From: an uncultured Clostridia bacterium
GTDB taxonomy: Bacteria; Bacillota; Clostridia; Peptostreptococcales; Anaerovoracaceae
Direction: 5' to 3'
DNA length: 8,749 bases
Assembly: GCA_934255435.1 (NCBI GenBank)
Contig: CAKQNZ010000079.1
Span: 1 to 8,749 of the forward strand
Shown: positions 1-6,491 of the stretch, piece by piece
How positions within the stretch are numbered: position 1 is the stretch's first letter
Layout of the letters: each line of letters begins with the position of its first letter
Position numbers and translations under genes: made by a program
The notes under the pieces: model-generated
The model's input: only the letters and a program-made list of their open reading frames with translations
Database searches by the model: none
What the model was told of the DNA's origin: nothing

Positions 1-448
1 AGGGGCAATGAGCGCATTTGTCAGCAATTTCGTGTTCGGACAGGGACCGTGGACGCCGTGGCAGATGTTTGCGTTCGGCATCGCAGGATTTCTTGCAGGC
101 GTGCTGTCAGGCAAAGGTCCTTTCAAACCTGAGGTCAGGCTGCCGGAGACGATGAAGTGCAGAGGTCTCATCGCTACGATACTCAAAAGACTGCCACTTT
201 CCATATGCGGGTTCCTCATGATAATCCTTATCGTAGGACCATTGCTTGATACATGCACGCTGTTCACAATGACAGAAACTGTGAATAAACAGTCGGCAGC
301 GGCAGTATATCTGGCAGGACTTTTTCCGGTGAATATAATACATGGTGCTGCTGTCTTCCTGACGCTGTTTTTCCTGGCCGTACCTATAATAGAGAAACTG
401 GACAGGATAAAGATAAAATATGGCATGACAGGGACCAGCGTCAGGTAA
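1..448 (+). CDS. ECF transporter S component, C-terminal part (5' end outside window)
   Basis: This is the substrate-binding membrane subunit (S component) of an energy-coupling factor importer, which captures a vitamin or metal for uptake by EcfT and two ATPases. The frame is open to the left edge, so the ATG at position 8 is probably internal and the N-terminal helices are missing. Numbering from that ATG, a GQGPWTPWQMFAFG stretch at residues 11-24 leads into a glycine-rich membrane segment (about 20-35). This is a pattern I associate with the ECF S-component superfamily. Two further hydrophobic segments follow at about 61-88 and 100-128, then a basic cytoplasmic tail. The stop lies 15 bp before ecfT, which supports the assignment. 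The substrate cannot be read from this fragment. S component is fairly secure as a family call; the specific subfamily is not. Confidence 0.75.
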   Translation, partial: GAMSAFVSNFVFGQGPWTPWQMFAFGIAGFLAGVLSGKGPFKPEVRLPETMKCRGLIATILKRLPLSICGFLMIILIVGPLLDTCTLFTMTETVNKQSAAAVYLAGLFPVNIIHGAAVFLTLFFLAVPIIEKLDRIKIKYGMTGTSVR

Positions 449-463
449 GGACAGGGTGATGAT

Positions 464-1348
464 ATGAGATTCGACAGTTATCATCCGGCTGTAAATCTGA
501 TATATTTCGCTGCAGCCATAGCAGGCACGGTGATGTTCGACCATCCGGTGTATGCAGTGATATCCTATGCGTCAGCCTTTATATGTTCCGTTGAACTGGG
601 AGGAAGGCGCTGCCTTGTGTTCGATCTGTGGCTGATACCATGTATCGCAGCTTATACAGCCGTCTATTCATATTACAATCATTTCGGAATCACTGTACTG
701 AGTGAGAACATCATTGGCAACAGCATCACGCTGGAATCTGTCGTATACGGGCTGGAAAGAGGCGTGAGCGCAGCTGCGGTGCTGATGTTCATATCCTGCC
801 TGTTTTCAGTGTTTTCATCGGACAAGGTGGTTTATCTTTTCGGCAGGATATCGCCGAAGCTGTCGCTGATGCTTTCTGTGGTCCTGAGGACAGTACCCAG
901 GGTGAAGAAACGTATCCGCATCACGGATACAGCACGCAGGGGCATAGGAAAAGGTGCATCCTGCGGCAGTATATCGGAACGTATCGTCAATGGGGCAAGG
1001 ACGGTTTCGTCAGTGATCACATGGCTTCTTGACAGTTTCATGGACAGTTCGGTTTCTATGAAAAGCCGGGGCTACACGCTCAGAGGCAGGACGGCATTTT
1101 CCATATACAGGTTCGACAATCGTGACAGAGCCTTCGTCGTAGTGATGTTCGTCTGCATCATCGCAACAGCTGCTGCATCCGTGCTTGACCAGACGCACAT
1201 ATACTATGATCCGGAGATCATCATGAACAGGATAACTCCGGTCTCGTATGTTTTTTATGCAGCATATGCACTGATGCTGATACTGCCGACAGCGCTGCAG
1301 ACGGCAGGAGAGCTCAGTTTCAGAAAACAGTCGCAAAGAGATATATAA
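464..1348 (+). CDS. ecfT: Energy-coupling factor transporter transmembrane protein EcfT
   Basis: EcfT is the membrane scaffold that couples ATP hydrolysis by the EcfA ATPases to movement of the S component. The 294-residue product has hydrophobic segments near residues 11-45, 51-71, 99-118, 223-241 and 260-279. The long amphipathic middle carries two small-Arg-Gly type motifs that resemble the ATPase-contacting motifs of the family: A157-R158-R159-G160 and S201-R202-G203 (within MKSRGY). The N-terminal D-x-x-H-P-A-V-N pattern is also typical. The start is preceded by TAAGGA, overlapping the stop of the S-component gene, and by AGGGTGAT, both complementary to parts of the anti-Shine-Dalgarno sequence. 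The gene is cotranscribed with the S component, and a strong terminator follows, so no EcfA gene lies downstream. It is slightly longer than a typical EcfT of about 260 residues. Confidence 0.85.
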   Translation: MRFDSYHPAVNLIYFAAAIAGTVMFDHPVYAVISYASAFICSVELGGRRCLVFDLWLIPCIAAYTAVYSYYNHFGITVLSENIIGNSITLESVVYGLERGVSAAAVLMFISCLFSVFSSDKVVYLFGRISPKLSLMLSVVLRTVPRVKKRIRITDTARRGIGKGASCGSISERIVNGARTVSSVITWLLDSFMDSSVSMKSRGYTLRGRTAFSIYRFDNRDRAFVVVMFVCIIATAAASVLDQTHIYYDPEIIMNRITPVSYVFYAAYALMLILPTALQTAGELSFRKQSQRDI

Positions 1349-1372
1349 GTCAGATCGTACAGCAGGACAAAG

Positions 1373-1410
1373 CCTGCCGCACCAGTGAAATGGCAAGCGG
1401 CAGGTTTTTT
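1373..1410 (+). terminator. Rho-independent terminator of the ECF operon
   Basis: CCTGCCGC (1373-1380) pairs perfectly with GCGGCAGG (1397-1404) and is followed directly by six T residues (1405-1410). The adjoining AAAG upstream can extend pairing into the T run. The 16-nt loop contains a small CCA/TGG pairing. It begins 24 bp after the ecfT stop and separates the importer operon from the adhesin gene. Confidence 0.93.
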
Positions 1411-1465
1411 CGTGGCGCAGATGAATAGCAGGGCAGGGAAAAACGGAATATCGTTATAGAATATA

Positions 1466-1494
1466 TTGACATAAAAAGAAAAAAATGCTAAAAT
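1466..1494 (+). promoter_or_regulatory. Sigma-A type promoter of the adhesin gene
   Basis: A perfect -35 box TTGACA (1466-1471), a 17-bp A-rich spacer, and a -10 box TAAAAT (1489-1494) preceded by TGC make an extended -10 promoter. Transcription would start near 1500-1502, leaving a leader of about 20 nt to the ATG at 1521 or about 47 nt to the preferred ATG at 1548. No operator-like repeat is evident around it. Confidence 0.87.
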
Positions 1495-1547
1495 ACAACT
1501 AATACAGACATGGGAAGATAATGATAAAGATCCGGATCGGAGAAACA

Positions 1548-4277
1548 ATGATAAGAAGAAAAGATTCGGTATCGAAAGATACTCTGAAACGTCTGGCTGC
1601 TGTGGCGGTGGCAGTTGTCATAGCAGCAGGAGCAGCGGTATCAGGGATTTGCAGCACAGATGTATATGCTGTGAAGGCTGCAGACGGTGAGGAGACAAGC
1701 GAGAAGCAGGAAACATCCGCGAAGGAAGATGAACAAAAGGCAGAAACAGATAAAACAAGCCTTGTGACGGAAGATGCGGCGGCAGACGGAGTGGTGCCGG
1801 ATAAGATAGATATATCCGGCAGCGACAGCACATCGAAAAAAGAACTGTCACAGGTGGAAAAGAACGACGGTGTAGTACTGTTTGCAGGCAGCAGCACAGC
1901 GCTGCAGCCTCAGACATCCCCGTCACCGGCGAAAGACAAGGTGAAGCTCAGTTACAGCAGGCTGGTGCGCTACGAAGGATATTCCACACACTATTTCAAG
2001 GTGAAATATGACGGAAAGACGAAACTGGCGTACTGCGTCCAGCCTAAATTGAAATCACCGCCGCAGGGGACGAAGACCGCAGTGAAATACGACAGCAAAC
2101 TTATGGCAAAGGCACTGTATTATTCATACGGTTATCCTGGCTACGACAAAAGGACCAAGGCATACGTCTCGAAAAAAGACGCCGATGATTACAGCGATGA
2201 CTACGGGGCGTACGCCCTTTCCCATATGGTGCTGAGCTATATCTACGATAAAAAAAGTTCAGGTTCGGACGCTTTCACAGGAGTAAGCTCGAAGACAAAG
2301 AAACTCGTGAAATCACTGACAGAAAACATCGAGAAAAAATGGCCGGAGCCGCCTTCGGATGCATCGCTTTCTCTGAGCAGGACAAACCTCACAGCAGTGT
2401 GGGACAGCAGCAGTAAGATGCAGAAGACGCCATCGGTGAAGCTGAAAGGTCACAGTGACAACAGGATAAATCTCAGTGTGCCGAAAAACTGCACGCTGGT
2501 CAGGACTGCAGACGGCAAAACGAAAAGCTATGCAGCAGGAAACAGTACCACTAAGACTGTGAAGGTTTTTTCCGGTGACAGTTTCTATTTCACTGCACCG
2601 GCATCGGTCAAAGGCAGATACAAGTCTCCGAAGATGGAAGGAGTGCTGTCCACATTCCAGCCGTATCTGATAAAAGTTTCCGGGAAGCAGGACATAGTCT
2701 TCTGCGGTGTCGGAGCCACATCATCGGTATCGCTGCAGATAAACTGGGTGCAGACAGGCGGGTTTAAGCTGGTGAAAAAGTCCTCAGATCCTGATATCAC
2801 AAAGGGGATCGCCTGCTACTCGCTTAAAGGTGCACAGTACGGGGTATACGACAGTAAAACAGACAAGCTCGTCAGCAAAATAACCACAGATGAGAATGGC
2901 TGCGGTGAAGCTGCAGGACTTGCGCCAGGAGATTATTACTTAAAGGAGATATCGGCGCCTGAAGGATACGTGAAGGCTGAAAAACAGTATAATGTGACCA
3001 TATCTGACAAGATGGTGAGCAAAGAGGTCAGCGACAGACCGAAGGTATCGAAGGCAGGTATTATTGTCGAGAAGAAAGACAGGGAGACCGGCAATCACGA
3101 TGTGGCGTATGGAGCGAGCCTTGAAGGAGCAGAGTACACTGTCAGATATTATGGCGGATACTACGGGTCAGTCGGTGAACTGAAAGACGTCAAGCATGTC
3201 AGATCCTGGGTGCTGAAGACAGATAAAAACGGTCGTGCCAGCCTGGACAAGGAGCATTTCGTGTCAGGCGACGATTTCTACAGCAATGGGTCAGGAGATG
3301 CGGTGCTGCCCCTTGGAACGATAACTGTTCAGGAAAGCAAAGCACCGGAAGGATATCAGGCAGGCGATGAGATATTCCTCAGGAAGATAACAGAAGACAA
3401 AGATACAGAAGAAGTCGGCGCCGTCAAGACTGCTGTGCATAAGGAACAGATCAAACGAGGCGATGTGGCTCTCACGAAGATACACGGAGGTACAGGTGCG
3501 AAGCTTTCCGGTATACTGTTCGAGATAACTTCAGAGGACACAGGCGAGACTATAACGGTGAAGACAGATGAAAAGGGCAGACTGACAACTGTGTCAGGCA
3601 GTTTCATAGGCAGGAAAGACAAGGGAGCGGCAAAGGACAGCACCAGAGGTGCGCTGCCTTACGGCAGCTATGTAATGGATGAACTTAGATGCGACGGCAA
3701 TAAAGGTCTTCAGCTTGTCACCGGCCTGAAGTTCACGATAAAAGAAGATATGAAGACAGTGGATCTTGGCGAGATCATCGACAGCGAACTTTCTATAGGT
3801 ACCAGTGTCTCAGACGACAGGGATGGAGACAGGATCGCATCACCGGGGCGTGATGTATCCATAACAGATCGTGTCACATACAAGGGTCTTGAAAAAGGCA
3901 GGGAGTACGAGATAGAAGGCGTGCTGATGGACAGGGAGAAAGGAAAACCATTCCTTTCAGGAGGAAAGACAGTGAAAGTCAGGAAGAAATTCACGGCTTC
4001 AGGGAGAAACGGCACTGTGGATGTGAAGTTCACCTTCGACGGCAGCGATGCAGCAGGAAAGAATCTTGTTGTATTTGAAACTCTCTATGACAACGGCAAA
4101 GTGGCAGCGGAGCATAAGGACATAAACTGTGTGGAGCAGACCATAACTATGGACAGGAATGGATCGTCGGCTGATACGGGAGATGTGTTCCCGTGGATAG
4201 CTGCAGCAGTGCTCATAGTATCGGCAGCAGCCTGCATGCTGATCGCTTTGCTTCGCCGCAGGCAGACGCACAGATGA
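1548..4277 (+). CDS. LPXTG-like surface adhesin with thioester-like head, SpaA/CnaB domains and a VaFE (Thr-Gln ester) domain
   Basis: A secreted, wall-anchored adhesin or pilin-like protein of 909 residues (numbered from 1548). I chose this ATG because GGAG lies 5 nt upstream and it gives a compact signal peptide: basic n-region (1-15), hydrophobic core (15-34), cleavage probably after A41 or A44. An in-frame ATG at 1521 would add nine residues but has a weaker, closer GGGAAG. Domains in order: acidic, Ser/Lys-rich linker (45-130); thioester-domain-like head with YCVQP (162-166) and SHMVLSY (225-231); beta-rich region (to 403); SpaA/CnaB domain 1 (404-497; candidate bond residues K410/K411 and E467 in EISAPEGY); domain 2 (504-631; E596 in QESKAPEGY); domain 3 (637-747; K644, E712 in DELRCDGNKG); VaFE/TQ domain (748-867; T752, V842-F843-E844, H856, Q864); SADTGD (874-879), membrane helix (880-902) and an RRR-containing tail. 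It appears monocistronic with its own promoter, and no sortase gene is in view. The architecture is secure; the ligand is unknown. Confidence 0.88.
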   Translation: MIRRKDSVSKDTLKRLAAVAVAVVIAAGAAVSGICSTDVYAVKAADGEETSEKQETSAKEDEQKAETDKTSLVTEDAAADGVVPDKIDISGSDSTSKKELSQVEKNDGVVLFAGSSTALQPQTSPSPAKDKVKLSYSRLVRYEGYSTHYFKVKYDGKTKLAYCVQPKLKSPPQGTKTAVKYDSKLMAKALYYSYGYPGYDKRTKAYVSKKDADDYSDDYGAYALSHMVLSYIYDKKSSGSDAFTGVSSKTKKLVKSLTENIEKKWPEPPSDASLSLSRTNLTAVWDSSSKMQKTPSVKLKGHSDNRINLSVPKNCTLVRTADGKTKSYAAGNSTTKTVKVFSGDSFYFTAPASVKGRYKSPKMEGVLSTFQPYLIKVSGKQDIVFCGVGATSSVSLQINWVQTGGFKLVKKSSDPDITKGIACYSLKGAQYGVYDSKTDKLVSKITTDENGCGEAAGLAPGDYYLKEISAPEGYVKAEKQYNVTISDKMVSKEVSDRPKVSKAGIIVEKKDRETGNHDVAYGASLEGAEYTVRYYGGYYGSVGELKDVKHVRSWVLKTDKNGRASLDKEHFVSGDDFYSNGSGDAVLPLGTITVQESKAPEGYQAGDEIFLRKITEDKDTEEVGAVKTAVHKEQIKRGDVALTKIHGGTGAKLSGILFEITSEDTGETITVKTDEKGRLTTVSGSFIGRKDKGAAKDSTRGALPYGSYVMDELRCDGNKGLQLVTGLKFTIKEDMKTVDLGEIIDSELSIGTSVSDDRDGDRIASPGRDVSITDRVTYKGLEKGREYEIEGVLMDREKGKPFLSGGKTVKVRKKFTASGRNGTVDVKFTFDGSDAAGKNLVVFETLYDNGKVAAEHKDINCVEQTITMDRNGSSADTGDVFPWIAAAVLIVSAAACMLIALLRRRQTHR

Positions 4278-4370
4278 GTAAACATGGTATTCCAGGACAG
4301 ACCAGATGACGTGCCTTCATAATGATATTTATCTGCTGAAAAAAGGTGCAAATATTCAGACATGAATTTA

Positions 4371-4399
4371 TTGCTTATATACTCAGACAGTGGTATAAT
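4371..4399 (+). promoter_or_regulatory. Sigma-A type promoter of the EF-G-2 gene
   Basis: A -35 box TTGCTT (4371-4376), a 17-bp spacer and a perfect -10 box TATAAT (4394-4399) preceded by TGG form an extended -10 promoter. Transcription should start near 4406, about 30 nt before the ATG at 4437. The rest of the 4278-4436 gap shows no clear hairpin terminator for the upstream adhesin gene and no small ORF that I can support. Confidence 0.88.
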
Positions 4400-4423
4400 G
4401 ATATCAATGCTAACAAAAATAAT

Positions 4424-4429
4424 AGGAGG
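4424..4429 (+). promoter_or_regulatory. Ribosome binding site deciding the EF-G-2 start
   Basis: AGGAGG lies 7 nt before the ATG at 4437. The frame is open further upstream, to an ATG at 4362, but that ATG lies 5' of the promoter -35 box and has no comparable site. The mRNA from the 4371-4399 promoter would not contain it. Confidence 0.92.
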
Positions 4430-4436
4430 TCTGATT

Positions 4437-6401
4437 ATGAAAGGCTACACAAGCGAAACTATCAGAAACGTTGCACTGGTTGGACACGGCGGATGCGGTA
4501 AGACTACATTTCTGGAATCTGCCCTTCTGGCTACAGGTGTTATTGACAGACTGGGAAAAGTCGAAGACGGCAATACCGTTTCCGATTATGACAAAATGGA
4601 GATCGAAAAAGGTTTCTCAATAAACACCTCCATCGTTCCGGTAGAATGGAAAGACAGCAAGATCAACTTTATCGACACACCGGGATATTTCGATTTTATC
4701 GGAGAAGTGAATGCAGCACTCAGAGCTTCTGAAGCAGCAGTCATCCTGGTAGACGCCGGTGCAGGTATTCAGGTAGGTACAGAGCAGGCATGGAAGGCCT
4801 GCGAACGCTATAAAATGCCTCGATTCATCGTAATAAACAAGAGAGACAAGGACGAATTCGATTTTTACAAGACCTTTAACAAGCTCAAAGCCAAGTTCGG
4901 AGAGACGCTGATCCCGTTCAGCTGGCCGCTGTCTGCAGAGATCGACGAGGAGCTGAAGGAAGCTATTGCCATGACAGACGATCTTCTGATGGAAAAGTAC
5001 TTCAACGGAGACGATTTCAGCGATGAAGAGATCAAGAAGGGACTGGTCAAAGGTATTTCCGAAGGAGGTATCGTGCCGGTATGCTCGTCAGCATTCTCGC
5101 TGGGACACGGTATCGAAGGTCTGCTGGATCTTCTGGTAACATATGTACCGACTCCGCTGCAGCACGGACCGTACAAGGGATTCAATGATAATAATGAGCC
5201 GGTTGAAAGACTCTGTGTAGTTGATGCTGCACCGTCAGCATTCGTGTTCAAGACCATCGTTGACCCGTTCGTGGGCAAGATCTCAGTCATGAAAGTAGTA
5301 ACAGGCAAGCTGACCTCCGGTATGGAGATCCTCAACGAGAGGACAGGCAAAACAGAAAAACTGGGCAAGCTGTTCTTCCTCCGTGGCAAAGAACAGCAGG
5401 AGCTCGACTATGCAGAAGCCGGCGATATCGTAGCTGTTGCTAAACTGCAGCATACACTGTCAGGCGATACGCTCTGTGACAAGAATGATATAATACGTTA
5501 TCTCCCTCTGGATTATCCGTCGCCGTCACTTTATGTGGCTATCGAAGCGGTGGACAAGAAAGACGAGGACAAGATATTCTCAGGTCTGACAAGACTAAGG
5601 GAGGAAGATCCGTCGTTCGTTGTAGAAAGAAACGACGAAACACATCAGACTCTCCTGGGAGGACAGGGTGAGATGCAGCTGAACATCGTTATGGCTAAGC
5701 TCAAAGACCGTTTCGGTGTATCAGTGAAGACTGTACCTCAGAAGATAGCCTACAGAGAGACCATCAAAGGCACTTCAGATGTACAGGGCAAGCACAAGAA
5801 GCAGTCAGGCGGAGCAGGGCAGTATGGTGATGTACATATCAGATTCTCGCCTTCACAGGAGGAATTCGAATTCTCAGAAGAGCTGTTCGGAGGATCCATC
5901 CCTAAGAACTATGTTCCTGCCATCGAAAAGGGACTCAGAGAATCAATGGAAAAAGGACCTCTCGCAGGCTGCAAGGTAGTGAATATCAAAGCTGTTTTAT
6001 ACGACGGTTCATATCATGATGTAGACTCCAACGAAATGGCGTTCAAGATCGCTGCATCGCTGGCATTCAAGAAAGGTATCGCAGAAGCAAAACCTTGTCT
6101 TCTGGAGCCTGTGATGAAACTTGAAATAATCGTTCCTGACGATCATATGGGTGACGTAATGGGCGATATGAACAAGAGAAGAGGCAAGATTCTCGGAATG
6201 GAACCGGCAGAAGGCGGCGGTCAGAAGCTTATAGCAGAGGCACCGCAGGCTGAACTGTTCGACTATGCTATAGTCCTCAGATCGATGACTCAGGCAAGAG
6301 GAAGCTTTACAATGAAATTTGAAAGATACGAAGAGGTTCCTGCACAGATAGCTCAGAAGATAATAGCAGCTCATCAGGCGGAACAGGAATCGAACAAATA
6401 A
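4437..6401 (+). CDS. Elongation factor G-like translational GTPase (EF-G-2 type)
   Basis: A cytoplasmic GTPase of the EF-G superfamily, 654 residues. It resembles EF-G-2 of Thermus thermophilus (from memory) more than canonical FusA of about 690 residues. Visible elements: P-loop GHGGCGKTT (16-24); switch I EKGFSI in place of the usual ERGITI; G3 motif DTPGYFDF (80-87); G4 NKRD (134-137); G5 SSAF (217-220). Domain II is at about 268-350 and III at about 365-435. Domain IV begins after PQKIAYRETIKG and carries YDGSYHDVDS (522-531); domain V runs from about 553 to the end. Y84 stands where canonical EF-G has the catalytic His, a feature I recall for this subfamily. By eye it uses ATC for Ile more than its neighbours, which may indicate higher expression. 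It has its own strong promoter, and radA follows after 90 bp. EF-G-2 proteins can bind ribosomes, but their physiological role is unsettled. A tetracycline ribosomal-protection protein is less likely given the motifs. Confidence 0.9.
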   Translation: MKGYTSETIRNVALVGHGGCGKTTFLESALLATGVIDRLGKVEDGNTVSDYDKMEIEKGFSINTSIVPVEWKDSKINFIDTPGYFDFIGEVNAALRASEAAVILVDAGAGIQVGTEQAWKACERYKMPRFIVINKRDKDEFDFYKTFNKLKAKFGETLIPFSWPLSAEIDEELKEAIAMTDDLLMEKYFNGDDFSDEEIKKGLVKGISEGGIVPVCSSAFSLGHGIEGLLDLLVTYVPTPLQHGPYKGFNDNNEPVERLCVVDAAPSAFVFKTIVDPFVGKISVMKVVTGKLTSGMEILNERTGKTEKLGKLFFLRGKEQQELDYAEAGDIVAVAKLQHTLSGDTLCDKNDIIRYLPLDYPSPSLYVAIEAVDKKDEDKIFSGLTRLREEDPSFVVERNDETHQTLLGGQGEMQLNIVMAKLKDRFGVSVKTVPQKIAYRETIKGTSDVQGKHKKQSGGAGQYGDVHIRFSPSQEEFEFSEELFGGSIPKNYVPAIEKGLRESMEKGPLAGCKVVNIKAVLYDGSYHDVDSNEMAFKIAASLAFKKGIAEAKPCLLEPVMKLEIIVPDDHMGDVMGDMNKRRGKILGMEPAEGGGQKLIAEAPQAELFDYAIVLRSMTQARGSFTMKFERYEEVPAQIAQKIIAAHQAEQESNK

Positions 6402-6431
6402 GTTTTTGCTTTTTTGATATCAACTAATTTA

Positions 6432-6478
6432 ACGCAGAAAGAGATCAAGTCCGTTACGGACCTGGTCTCTTTCTGTGT
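6432..6478. repeat. Long near-perfect inverted repeat (22-bp stem, 3-nt loop) upstream of radA
   Basis: The left arm 6432-6453 and the right arm 6457-6478 pair around a TTA loop. The inner five pairs (GTCCG/CGGAC) and ten outer pairs (CAGAAAGAGA/TCTCTTTCTG) are perfect; the rest hold two G-T wobbles and one A-C mismatch. It fills the gap between the EF-G-2 gene and radA, ending 3 nt before the radA Shine-Dalgarno sequence. Neither strand has a T run after the stem, so it is not a classical intrinsic terminator. Possible roles are an mRNA processing or stability element between two cotranscribed genes, a protein-binding palindrome, or a small dispersed repeat. Confidence 0.85.
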
Positions 6479-6491
6479 GACAGGAGAGTAT

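Noticed and set aside
1521..1547. Upstream ATG at 1521 as start of the adhesin
   Set aside because: It has only GGGAAG 3 nt away, and it would add nine residues ahead of an already complete signal peptide. It remains possible, since the promoter would transcribe it.
1638..1652. Cys 35 of the adhesin signal region as a lipoprotein lipobox
   Set aside because: The residues before it are S-G-I, with Ile at -1 where a lipobox needs Gly, Ala or Ser. The protein also has a C-terminal wall-anchoring tail.
4348..4374. Weak palindrome GCAA...TTGC overlapping the -35 box of the EF-G-2 promoter, as an operator
   Set aside because: Only two separated 4-bp arms match, with mismatches between them, which is expected by chance in AT-rich DNA.
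4865..5389. Minus-strand open frame of 174 codons inside the EF-G-2 gene
   Set aside because: It is Ser/Leu/Pro-rich, typical of an antisense shadow. The plus strand here encodes conserved GTPase and domain II motifs.
6402..6418. T-rich tract right after the EF-G-2 stop as a terminator
   Set aside because: No GC-rich stem precedes it; only a weak A-T pairing with the gene end can be drawn. The strong hairpin lies downstream of the T tract, in the wrong order for an intrinsic terminator on either strand.
6414..6491. N-terminal 26-residue extension of RadA
   Set aside because: The extension is encoded by the hairpin, and a good ribosome site precedes the ATG at 6492. The RadA start MARKSNK fits the family.
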